Source of the DNA: Methanobacteriota archaeon
GTDB lineage: Archaea; Thermoplasmatota; Poseidoniia; Poseidoniales; Thalassarchaeaceae
Length of the DNA: 64,000 bases
Reading direction: 5' to 3'
Assembly (NCBI GenBank): GCA_014239955.1
Contig: JAAZXW010000006.1
Span: 1 to 64,000 of the forward strand
The notes beneath the pieces were generated by a model. The model saw nothing but the letters and a program-made list of their open reading frames with translations. It searched no databases and was not told the origin of the DNA. The position numbers and the translations under genes are program-made. Below are positions 25,888 to 34,442 of this stretch, one piece after another (the stretch's first letter is position 1; each line of letters starts with the position of its first letter).

Positions 25888-27438
25888 TTACTCGAGAGAG
25901 TTCACTCCCCTGATTACCCCTCTCGCAACAAGTAGAACGGAGCAAATCAGGAAGATTACCCATGAGAGCATTATCAATGTCGCCCCCCCTTCGCCCATTC
26001 CGAGCCACGTTGGGGCATAGAATGACAAGAATGAGCTGCCGTTCCAGAAAGAGTGTCCTGCTATTGAGAGTGCTATTGCCGCGGTAATTTTCTTTGGAGT
26101 CTGAAATCCCCTCAAGGTCTGTGAAACCGGGATCTTTTCGTAAGTTAGGGAGAAGTCTTCTATTCCCAGTTTGGTCCCTGTTTCTACCGTCGCCGCATCA
26201 TTTCCAAGGATTATCCATGGATCGCTTTCGTCCATTTCTTCGAGGGATGCTTTGCTGATTGCCTCTTCAAGGGTGGGACGAAAACCGTCGAAGCCAGAGA
26301 GGTCTCCATCCCCGTCAGTGTCTATGCCCATTCCCTCTGCCATATCAATTGCGGAAATGGCCATTGATCTTGCTTTCCACGAGAGTCTTGCTTTGAGTTC
26401 CTTGTCAGTGGCCATCCAACCAATTGCGGTTCCCGAAATCGCGGTCCAGACCGCATGACCGGGAATCGATCCGATGCCCCTAACCAAGATTGTGATCGAG
26501 ACCGAGAGTGCACCGTCAAGAAGCGAGATTCCGATGTATTGGAAGTTCTCAATCAATGCGAATCCAAGTCCTACTGTGAAACCGACTTGGAAGCCATGCT
26601 TGGGGCCTGTGATGTATGGGAGGAAAACGGCAACCGCCATTGCCTTGAAAATCTCCTCACAGAAGGGTGCTCCGACTGCAAGAAGAGAAAATTCGTATGC
26701 CCAGTGATCCTTTTCGAAAGGAACGATCTCGGGGGCTATTAGCGAATTGAAGATGAATGCGGGGAAAGCGGAGGCCATTCCGGCCATCAGCCATGCCTCT
26801 GCATCCCTCCTCCTAGTTGGCAGTCCCAGTAACTTGTTAGAAGTCCCCCACCATGCCAGAACAGGGAGAGAGAAACCGACGAACCATATTGGAACTGCCA
26901 GAAGTAGGAAAAGGATGACCCCTCCGACTTCAGAAACTGTCAGCATCAGTATCGAGATAGCTATTCCAGCCGAAACAATGGCAGCGAATAACCCCCATAG
27001 TTGCCTATTAGGGGGGACATCCAGAATCGAGTCGTCTTTCACCAGGAATCGAGTTAGTTTTGTCTTCATCGGGGTTCTCAGGGACCCTCCCTCCGGAAGT
27101 GCGTGGGCTTCGGAACCCGATGCATCTGGAACCGCAAGACGGACGTGGACAAGCCGTGGTTTGTGCAGACTCAATATCAAGAAAACCAAGGGTGCGCTGC
27201 ATATTCCAGAAACTAGAACCAAACCGGGTTCAAGGCTGATTGCCCCAATCACTAGGAAAAGTAGCACATACATCAAGAAGAACGCAGGGACAACAGTCCC
27301 CAACATTCTGATGTAAACCCCCCAAGGCTTGCTGGTTCTTGCTATCCTGAGATTGCTAGGCGGTTCACTTAGGGGCTCTGGGTGCTTAATCCGATACATT
27401 CGACCCATCTGGTCCATGAATACCCTCTCGTCTTGCAT
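25888..27438 (-). CDS. PrsW-family intramembrane protease-like protein
   Basis: A 516-residue protein numbered from the ATG at 27438, which is preceded by GGTGAGG; the track start is an upstream GTG. About ten hydrophobic spans. The PrsW signature is present: CEEIFKAMAVAVFLP, GLGFALIENFQYI and IPGHAVWTAISG supply the paired glutamates, second glutamate and histidine expected at the glutamic/metalloprotease-like site. A second histidine motif, AIAGHSFWNGSS, follows. A cytosolic insert of about 90 residues includes an EF-hand-like string (GIDTDGDGDLSGFDG). Bacterial PrsW cleaves an anti-sigma factor; the archaeal substrate is unknown. Confidence 0.83.
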   Translation of the reverse strand: MQDERVFMDQMGRMYRIKHPEPLSEPPSNLRIARTSKPWGVYIRMLGTVVPAFFLMYVLLFLVIGAISLEPGLVLVSGICSAPLVFLILSLHKPRLVHVRLAVPDASGSEAHALPEGGSLRTPMKTKLTRFLVKDDSILDVPPNRQLWGLFAAIVSAGIAISILMLTVSEVGGVILFLLLAVPIWFVGFSLPVLAWWGTSNKLLGLPTRRRDAEAWLMAGMASAFPAFIFNSLIAPEIVPFEKDHWAYEFSLLAVGAPFCEEIFKAMAVAVFLPYITGPKHGFQVGFTVGLGFALIENFQYIGISLLDGALSVSITILVRGIGSIPGHAVWTAISGTAIGWMATDKELKARLSWKARSMAISAIDMAEGMGIDTDGDGDLSGFDGFRPTLEEAISKASLEEMDESDPWIILGNDAATVETGTKLGIEDFSLTYEKIPVSQTLRGFQTPKKITAAIALSIAGHSFWNGSSFLSFYAPTWLGMGEGGATLIMLSWVIFLICSVLLVARGVIRGVNSLE

Positions 27439-27554
27439 GCCCTCACCCGGTGCCACTCAGATCGCCCATCACTCGCGATGCCCGAAGCATCCGGTGCGGT
27501 TCCTCATCACTGTGGCGTCCCGTGGAAGACGGGGGGCAATATTGGGGTTTGGCA

Positions 27555-27740
27555 TCAACCGATTACTCCGCACGAGATACAGAAAGTCTCGTTTCTGACT
27601 TCGTCCCTCTTCATGCTCCATTGACCGCAGGATGGGCAGCGTGGGAGTCTCCTTTTTTTCGAGGCTGCGGATCGGACTGGCCTTGGTCTTCGAGCCTTTG
27701 GGACGGCCCACCCCTTCTTCGGGCGCCTGACCTTTGGCAT
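27555..27740 (-). CDS. Small basic zinc-ribbon protein
   Basis: A 61-residue protein: a basic N-terminus (PKVRRPKKGWAVPKARRPRPV) and a single zinc ribbon CPSCGQWSMK...FCISCG. It resembles stand-alone nucleic-acid-binding zinc ribbons and may act with ribosomes or transcription. The overlapping 91-codon frame 27469-27744 lacks any motif and is a shadow. No Shine-Dalgarno is seen. A run of nine G on the plus strand lies about 10 bp upstream of the start. Confidence 0.6.
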   Translation of the reverse strand: MPKVRRPKKGWAVPKARRPRPVRSAASKKRRLPRCPSCGQWSMKRDEVRNETFCISCGVIG

Positions 27741-27835
27741 ACATGTGGAAAGGGGGGGGGACTGAAGAAATTGACTGATGGAAGATGTTGTATTTTCCTA
27801 GACGTCAATCATAAGCCAGACGTATATCGGGTGGC

Positions 27836-28777
27836 ATGCGCTGCACGATTGTCGGAGCAGGGGTATCTGGACTGTCTTCCGGGATTAGACTCCTGGAGAG
27901 TGGCCATGACGTTCAGATTTTATCGGACAAGTTCAGTCCTGAGACGGTATCTGATGTTGCCGCGGCAATTTGGTATCCCTTTCTGGTGAGGCCGGCAGAC
28001 AAAGCCGACACTTGGGGGCTTGTGACCTATAGCGTTCTCGAGGAGCTTTGTGAGGAATCTCCAGAAGCAGGCGTGAAAATGAGGGATGGGCAAGAATACC
28101 TGAGAGGGGTTGTTGACCTGCCGCCATGGAAGGATGAAATAGCCGCATTCAGAATCCTGGAGGAGGGAGAAATTCCCGATGGGTATGTCTTCGGTTGGGA
28201 GTTCAGGGCACCGGTTATCGAGATGCCATTGTACATGCCATGGCTGAAGGCTAGGTTCGAAGAGCAGGCGGGAGTATTCAAGCAAGGATTTGTCAAAAAC
28301 CTACAAGATCTGGAGGGGGATGTCATTGTTAATTGCGTTGGACTAGGTGCAAGAGAGCTATGCGATGACATGGAAATCAAACCAGCAAGGGGTCAAGTCA
28401 TTTTCATCGACCAGGACCCGGGGATAGGACATTTTGATCAGCAACCAGAGACTCTGACATACACCATTCCAAGGAGTGACGTAACCGTCCTCGGAGGTAC
28501 AGCGCAAGTAGATGATTGGGACCTAGAAATTAGGGATGAGGACAATGATTTGATTCTGAGCAAGGTAGAGGCAATTTGGCCCGAATTGGATAGGAGCAAG
28601 ATCGTCGGGGGGGCTGTTGGACTGAGGCCTTCAAGGACTGAAGTTAGACTGGAAGAAGAGAATATTGGCGGCGTCCGAGTGATCCACAACTACGGGCATG
28701 GGGGTGCTGGAGTCACTTTGTCGTGGGGATGCGCTGACGAGGTAGTTTCAATTGCTGAGAGCAGCAATGAATCGTGA
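27836..28777 (+). CDS. D-amino-acid oxidase family FAD-dependent oxidoreductase
   Basis: FAD enzyme oxidising D-amino acids (or a close substrate) to 2-oxoacid, ammonia and peroxide. The 313-residue protein starts with a Rossmann dinucleotide loop (CTIVGAGVSGLSSGIRLLESGHDVQIL). It continues with SDVAAAIWYPF, INCVGLGAREL and ARGQVIFIDQ, and ends with the DAO signature VIHNYGHGGAGVTLSWGCA and an active-site-type arginine (GLRPSRTEVRLE). Length is slightly below the usual 340. Ammonia released could feed the glutamine synthetase encoded immediately downstream on the other strand; this link is inference. Confidence 0.88.
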   Translation: MRCTIVGAGVSGLSSGIRLLESGHDVQILSDKFSPETVSDVAAAIWYPFLVRPADKADTWGLVTYSVLEELCEESPEAGVKMRDGQEYLRGVVDLPPWKDEIAAFRILEEGEIPDGYVFGWEFRAPVIEMPLYMPWLKARFEEQAGVFKQGFVKNLQDLEGDVIVNCVGLGARELCDDMEIKPARGQVIFIDQDPGIGHFDQQPETLTYTIPRSDVTVLGGTAQVDDWDLEIRDEDNDLILSKVEAIWPELDRSKIVGGAVGLRPSRTEVRLEEENIGGVRVIHNYGHGGAGVTLSWGCADEVVSIAESSNES

Positions 28778-28800
28778 TTGGTACTATCTAGGAAGCTAGG

Positions 28801-29811
28801 CTATTTGTAGGCGGCTTTGGTTGTGGATATCACTACGGCTCCAATCTTGTATGGATCGCCGTTTGAAGAGGGTCTTCTGTCTTCCAGCCTTCCGCACCAC
28901 CCATCTTCGACCGTTCCGATTGGAATCCTGATCGAGGCACCTCTATCTGAAACACCATAGGAGAACTCGTGGATTGACTGCGTCTCATGCAGTCCGGTTA
29001 GCCTCTGTTCGTTATGGGCACCATAGACATCCATGTGTTTCTTGATGTTCTTCCCGAATTCCTCGCAGACCTTGTTGAATGTCGCCTCGTCGCCACAAGT
29101 CCTCAGAGTGGTGTCTGAGAAGTTGACGTGCATCCCAGAACCGTTCCAGTCGGTTGCCCCAAGTGGCTTGGGGTGCCAATCTATGGAAAGCCCGTACTTC
29201 TCGGCGTTCCTCTCTGCCAAGTACCTGGCGACCCAAACCTCGTCTCCGGCATTCTTTGCCCCCTTGGCGAATATCTGGAATTCCCATTGCCCGACAGCCA
29301 CTTCTGCATTTATCCCCTCGACATTGATTCCTGCTTCAAGGCACATGTCTAGGTGAGTCTCGATAACCTCTCTGCCGTGTGCGTTCTCAGCACCCACAGA
29401 GCAGTAGAACTGTCCTTGGCCTGTTGCATCACTGGGGAAGCCCAGTGGGAGATTCGTCTCGGGATCCCATAGGAAGTACTCCTGTTCGTAACCGAACCAG
29501 AAGTCATCATCATCATCCCCAATAGTGGCGCGACCGTTAGTGAGGTGCGGAGTGCCATCGGCATCGAACACCTCGCACATCACGAGAAATCCGTTAAGTC
29601 GATCTGGATCGGGATATATCGCTACTGGCTTCAGGAGGCAATCTGATGATGCACCCTCTGCTTGTTTTGTGGAGCTGCCGTCGAATGACCACATCTTACA
29701 GTCATCCAGTTTCCCGGAGAAATCTGTCTCCACCATTGTCTTGCTCCTCATGCTTTGCGTTGGTTCAAAACCATCCAGCCATATGTACTCCAATTTTGAC
29801 TTAGTTGCCAT
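28801..29811 (-). CDS. Glutamine synthetase, type II (GSII)
   Basis: ATP-dependent ligation of ammonia to glutamate. The 336-residue length and motifs are those of the eukaryote/bacterial GSII (octa/decameric) family, not of the roughly 450-residue GSI usual in archaea: WSFDGSSTKQAEG, FWFGYEQEYFLWD, GQFYCSVGAENAHGREVIETHLDMCLEAGINVEGINAEV, GQWEFQIF, ATDWNGSGMHVNFS, LTGLHETQSIHEFSYGV and ASIRIPIGTVEDG with a closing EDRRPSSNGDPY. All nucleotide and metal ligands appear kept. A TATA-like ACTATAAACT lies about 30 nt before the start within an AT-rich spacer. Confidence 0.95.
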   Translation of the reverse strand: MATKSKLEYIWLDGFEPTQSMRSKTMVETDFSGKLDDCKMWSFDGSSTKQAEGASSDCLLKPVAIYPDPDRLNGFLVMCEVFDADGTPHLTNGRATIGDDDDDFWFGYEQEYFLWDPETNLPLGFPSDATGQGQFYCSVGAENAHGREVIETHLDMCLEAGINVEGINAEVAVGQWEFQIFAKGAKNAGDEVWVARYLAERNAEKYGLSIDWHPKPLGATDWNGSGMHVNFSDTTLRTCGDEATFNKVCEEFGKNIKKHMDVYGAHNEQRLTGLHETQSIHEFSYGVSDRGASIRIPIGTVEDGWCGRLEDRRPSSNGDPYKIGAVVISTTKAAYK

Positions 29812-30042
29812 ATCCCTTGGCCGGGTAAAGGTAGTTTATAGTCTGAACGTTTGATTAATAATATGATGATATTTTGGTTATTATCATTATTATATTATAA
29901 ATTAATGTACAATTGACACATACTCAGGTAAAATAATATTCATTTGAATAATATTTATTGACCCGAGTGGATTATTCCACTCGATTGAACACTTGCGCAA
30001 GGGACATTTTCTTCTCGGCCTAGGTATGAGACATTGAATAGG
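29812..30042. promoter_or_regulatory. AT-rich divergent promoter region between GSII and MFS genes
   Basis: About 220 bp of markedly AT-rich sequence, unlike the rest of the window. On the minus strand ACTATAAACT sits about 30 nt upstream of the GSII ATG. An imperfect palindrome built on AATATTCATTTGAATAATATT (about 29936-29956) sits near the centre and could be an operator. No ORF, tRNA or riboswitch was recognised here. Confidence 0.5.
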
Positions 30043-31311
30043 ATGAGTCGCGAGAGTGCTTTCATGGGGATGTCGGATGCATGGGCGATCCCTGATTTCA
30101 GGAAACTGGTCATCGGCAATGGCGTCAACCAGCTTGGAACCTCTATTTTCATTATTGGGATGGGTTGGACAGTGTCCCAAATCGGTGGGCCAAAGGCATA
30201 CGGGATGATATTCACTGCATATTTTCTCGGCCACCTCCCCCTGCTCCTATATGGTGGGATGGTCGTTGATCGGATGCCGAGAAGAACGGTGGCTCTTGTG
30301 GCGGATATTGCTCAGGCCCTTATGGTAACCTTGGCAGTAATCGTGCTGGTAGCAGGATTTGAAGAAATCAAAACTCTACTGGTTGTCGTTTTCTTCACCG
30401 GGGCTGCGACGGCATTCTCAATTCCGGCGATAGGGGCTCTGATCCCGGACCTGGTTGAAGATGAACTACTGCCGCAAGCCAATGCAATCCGAGGTGTGGC
30501 TATGACTGGTGCGTGGATGCTTGGGCCACTGATTGGTGGTTTCTCGGTTGCATCCTGGGGTATTGAGGTGTGTCTTATCCTGGATGTTTTGACTTTCGCA
30601 TTCAGCGGATTAGTACTTTGGACGATCGCTGAGATACCTGTTGACAGGGAAGAGAGTGGCAATCTCCGAGAAGAAGTCACCGAGGCATGGTCCTTCGTGA
30701 AGACCCAACCGTGGCTATTTGCCGGAATCGTGATGTTCATGATTTGGCACATTGGGGACTCTGCGATCGAAATTGGCATACCGTTCATCATCCAGAACAA
30801 TGACCTTGGTGCTAAGGCATTCGGGATCTTCGGGGCGATTGGGGCTGGTGGGGCGATGATCGGCTCCGTCGTTGGAGGCATTTGGCCGGTCTCGAAAGAG
30901 TTACGGGGGCTTGTTTTCTATGTCCTCATCGGAGGGATAGCCTGGTGCATGCTGATGTGGGCGATGCCCATTCCCTTCCTGCTGATCCTCGTTTTCGTAT
31001 TCCTAGAAGGGGTTCTCGGTGGGACCTTGGGGGTGATTTGGCGGACCACGATGTCTGATAGCGTTGACCAGCACCTAAGGGGGAGGGTGAACTCACTGGA
31101 TGCCATAGGTTCTCTGATCTTCATCCCCTTTGCCCCGCTAATGGGTGGTTGGATGATCGAGGAGACCAATGTCCTAACCACATTTGCAGTCGCTGTATCG
31201 GTCATGGTCCTCACGACCATGGCTGGACTGGTCGTCCCCTCTTTCAGGAGGTTCGAAAGGGTGGATTCGGAACTCTTCCCTATCGGGGTCGATCGAAGTC
31301 AATCTGACTAA
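30043..31311 (+). CDS. Major facilitator superfamily transporter
   Basis: About 422 residues and twelve spans. The ORF opens with TTG at 30034; the in-frame ATG at 30043 (MSRESAFMGMSDAW) is preferred. The A-loop motif between TM2 and TM3 reads GGMVVDRMPRRTVALVAD. The profile (FIIGMGWTVSQIGGPKAYGMIFTAYFLG; IPAIGALIPDLVEDELLPQANAIRG) resembles MFS_3/EntS-type exporters of siderophores or drugs. A later loop, RTTMSDSVDQHLRGRVNSLDAIG, is typical of this subgroup. Substrate cannot be assigned. Its 3' end overlaps the opposing gene at 31280 by 32 nt. Confidence 0.85.
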   Translation: MSRESAFMGMSDAWAIPDFRKLVIGNGVNQLGTSIFIIGMGWTVSQIGGPKAYGMIFTAYFLGHLPLLLYGGMVVDRMPRRTVALVADIAQALMVTLAVIVLVAGFEEIKTLLVVVFFTGAATAFSIPAIGALIPDLVEDELLPQANAIRGVAMTGAWMLGPLIGGFSVASWGIEVCLILDVLTFAFSGLVLWTIAEIPVDREESGNLREEVTEAWSFVKTQPWLFAGIVMFMIWHIGDSAIEIGIPFIIQNNDLGAKAFGIFGAIGAGGAMIGSVVGGIWPVSKELRGLVFYVLIGGIAWCMLMWAMPIPFLLILVFVFLEGVLGGTLGVIWRTTMSDSVDQHLRGRVNSLDAIGSLIFIPFAPLMGGWMIEETNVLTTFAVAVSVMVLTTMAGLVVPSFRRFERVDSELFPIGVDRSQSD

Positions 31312-31654
31312 TGTCTATCGCCAACCAATTGTCGTATATCTGCCTCTGGATTCTGATAGCTGCCCATAGTATGATCAGGAATATTATCCAAGAGAAAGCG
31401 GTCTTGCCCATCCTTACTGGAATTTCTGTGAGAATGATGCCGTCGAACAATATGCATACGGAGATGTAGGCAACCCTCCCAAGGGTGGCTAGTAGGCTCT
31501 CCTCCTCCTGGGCCAAGACCGCCTTCACACGATTCTCCCGTGAGGCGTCTGATGCCTTCTTCAGTCGCCAGAAGGAAGACTCCGCCTCCTCCCTCCTGTC
31601 GTAGAATGGAGGAGTCTCGGATTCATCATCGGGATTGCCGGTGCTCCTCGGCAT
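31280..31654 (-). CDS. Small membrane protein downstream of dppF
   Basis: A 124-residue protein not recognised. It has a charged N-terminal half with likely coiled-coil (RREEAESSFWRLKKASDASRENRVKAVLAQEEES), followed by two spans (LGRVAYISVCILFDGIILTEI and FSWIIFLIILWAAIRI). It starts directly after the dppF stop, so it is probably the last gene of the peptide-transport operon. Its 3' end overlaps the MFS gene on the other strand. Confidence 0.6.
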   Translation of the reverse strand: MPRSTGNPDDESETPPFYDRREEAESSFWRLKKASDASRENRVKAVLAQEEESLLATLGRVAYISVCILFDGIILTEIPVRMGKTAFSWIIFLIILWAAIRIQRQIYDNWLAIDISQIDFDRPR

Positions 31655-32719
<1,065 letters not shown>

Positions 32720-32722
32720 TTC

Positions 32723-34426
32723 TCACACCCACCTGTCCTGTGACTCGTCTAGGCAAATAGGGCAGCTCTCGACCCAGTGCCCCTCGCTTGCTTCCAAGAA
32801 TTCGGGGCGAGTACCCAATGTCTCGCCCTCCCTTTCCATTCTCTGGCAGAAACGACATCCAGAGACGAAATCCGAGGGATTCGCAACCTGTCCGGGTATT
32901 GCTGGAAGGACTGATCCCCTTTCCGACTCGAGGCTTGGAGTGCAGGCGATTAGCCCTCTTGTGTAAGCGTGTAATGGGTTGGAGAAAATCTCCCTAACAG
33001 AGGCCTTCTCTACTACTCTGCCAGCGTACATCACCGTTACGTCATCGCACATCTCTGCAATCACTCCGAGGTCATGAGTGATCAGCAGGATTGCAGTCCC
33101 CTTCTCATCTCGGAGGGCCTTCATTAGGTTGAGTATCTGAGCCTGGATTGTAACGTCAAGAGCAGTGGTGGGTTCGTCGGCAATCAGTAGCTTGGGCTCA
33201 CATGCCATCATCATCCCAATCATTACCCTCTGCCTCATGCCTCCGGAAAGTTCGTGTGGATACATATTGGCGACGGCCTTGGGGTCGGGAATCCTGACGT
33301 CATCCAGGATGCCCTCGACCTGCCTAATGTGAGCTGGGTCCAACCTAAGGAAGTCGGCCCAGATGATGAATGGGATAGCAAGTAGTGCGCATATCACTAG
33401 AATCGCAGATAGTCCGGATAGCGGCATCCAAATCATCAGGAAGATTGCCAGGTAAGAAGCAATCGCATGGGGGATGTACAAAGAGAGATCGGAGAATGAG
33501 GAGTCGTCTGCGAACTTACCATATCCATAGATTGCACCCATTCCGCCGACAATGAAGATGTGATTCACGAACACCATGATCAGAGCGATTGTCAAGTCAA
33601 TAGTATCGCCAAACAGGCTGATTAAATCAAAACCGGATATAGCGGTCCCGAAGGCCAAGAGCCAGCTTGATAGATCTGCGAACAGAATGATCGGGGCCGA
33701 GAATACATCTAGAATCTGATCCTTGGAACCAGATAGCTGTGCTGCGAAGACGAATGAAAGTGCCGCTAATGCCACTAACGACTGACGCGGATTTGTAGAG
33801 AAGGAGTTCCTGACCATCGAGATTGGGCTCAGCAAGGCATGCCCGATTCGCTCGATTCTGGCGGTTTCCGCTTCGACTAGCCTATCGTGCTCCCTCATTA
33901 CTTCAGAAATCTGCTTCGACACCTTGTATAGGGGGTTGAGAGCTGACATTGGCTCTTGGAATATCATGCTGATCTCGTTGCCCCTAACCCATCTCATGTA
34001 CCTCTGGTGCTTGCGAGATTCGGTCTTTGCCGAGAATCCCACTAGCCATGACGTTATCGTGATGGCTAAGAAAAACAGGAACAGGGAGCTGAAAAAATTG
34101 GGCTCTACTAGGATAGTAGCGAAGAATGAGAATATGGTGGCCATGACTCCAAATGCCGTGATTTTCTCCGTAAATTGTTGTATCCGACTGTTCGAAGGGG
34201 AATCCCTGAACAGGAGTTCCTCGCCCTGATATCTGACGCTCCCTTCGTCGACCTCGCAGGTTGCGAGTCCTATGGAGACCAATGAGGTAACTGACTTTCC
34301 ACATCCAGACTCGCCGACTAGTCCCATTATCTGTCCCTCATCGACCTTCAGATCAACTGAGTTTAGGGCCTCCACTGATCCGTCGAGGGTGTCGAAGTGG
34401 ACTCTGAGTCCCTGAATCTCCAGCAC
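32723..34426 (-). CDS. dppD: Peptide ABC transporter ATP-binding protein DppD interrupted by membrane segments
   Basis: Second ATPase of the importer. The start is set at GTG 34426 (VLEIQGLRVHF), preceded by AGGAGGTGAT at the dppC stop. Numbered from there: Walker A GESGCGKS at 38-45, Q-loop MIFQEP at 154-159, signature LSGGM at 393-397, Walker B LLIADEPTTALD near 413 and H-loop LITHDLGVIAEM. Normal DppD is about 330 residues; this is 567. Extra sequence lies between Walker A and the Q-loop (about 76-141, two spans) and between the Q-loop and signature (about 195-365, five or six spans, e.g. IALIMVFVNHIFIVGG). All catalytic motifs are intact and in frame. The C-terminal oligopeptide motif (CRFCQRM...SCPICLDE) is present. 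Confidence 0.93.
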   Translation of the reverse strand: MLEIQGLRVHFDTLDGSVEALNSVDLKVDEGQIMGLVGESGCGKSVTSLVSIGLATCEVDEGSVRYQGEELLFRDSPSNSRIQQFTEKITAFGVMATIFSFFATILVEPNFFSSLFLFFLAITITSWLVGFSAKTESRKHQRYMRWVRGNEISMIFQEPMSALNPLYKVSKQISEVMREHDRLVEAETARIERIGHALLSPISMVRNSFSTNPRQSLVALAALSFVFAAQLSGSKDQILDVFSAPIILFADLSSWLLAFGTAISGFDLISLFGDTIDLTIALIMVFVNHIFIVGGMGAIYGYGKFADDSSFSDLSLYIPHAIASYLAIFLMIWMPLSGLSAILVICALLAIPFIIWADFLRLDPAHIRQVEGILDDVRIPDPKAVANMYPHELSGGMRQRVMIGMMMACEPKLLIADEPTTALDVTIQAQILNLMKALRDEKGTAILLITHDLGVIAEMCDDVTVMYAGRVVEKASVREIFSNPLHAYTRGLIACTPSLESERGSVLPAIPGQVANPSDFVSGCRFCQRMEREGETLGTRPEFLEASEGHWVESCPICLDESQDRWV

Positions 34427-34442
34427 TTCTCTAGCTATCCAA

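Noticed and set aside
27469-27744. 91-codon minus-strand ORF overlapping the zinc-ribbon gene
   Set aside because: No recognisable motif, whereas the overlapping frame has a clear CxxC...CxxC ribbon.
27751-27760. Run of nine G near 27751
   Set aside because: It could look like a phase-variable tract, but it lies outside coding sequence and may be sequencing-sensitive; no gene depends on it.
32723-34426. Inserts in DppD considered as inteins
   Set aside because: The inserts are strongly hydrophobic, start and end without Cys/Ser...His-Asn splice residues, and lack endonuclease motifs.
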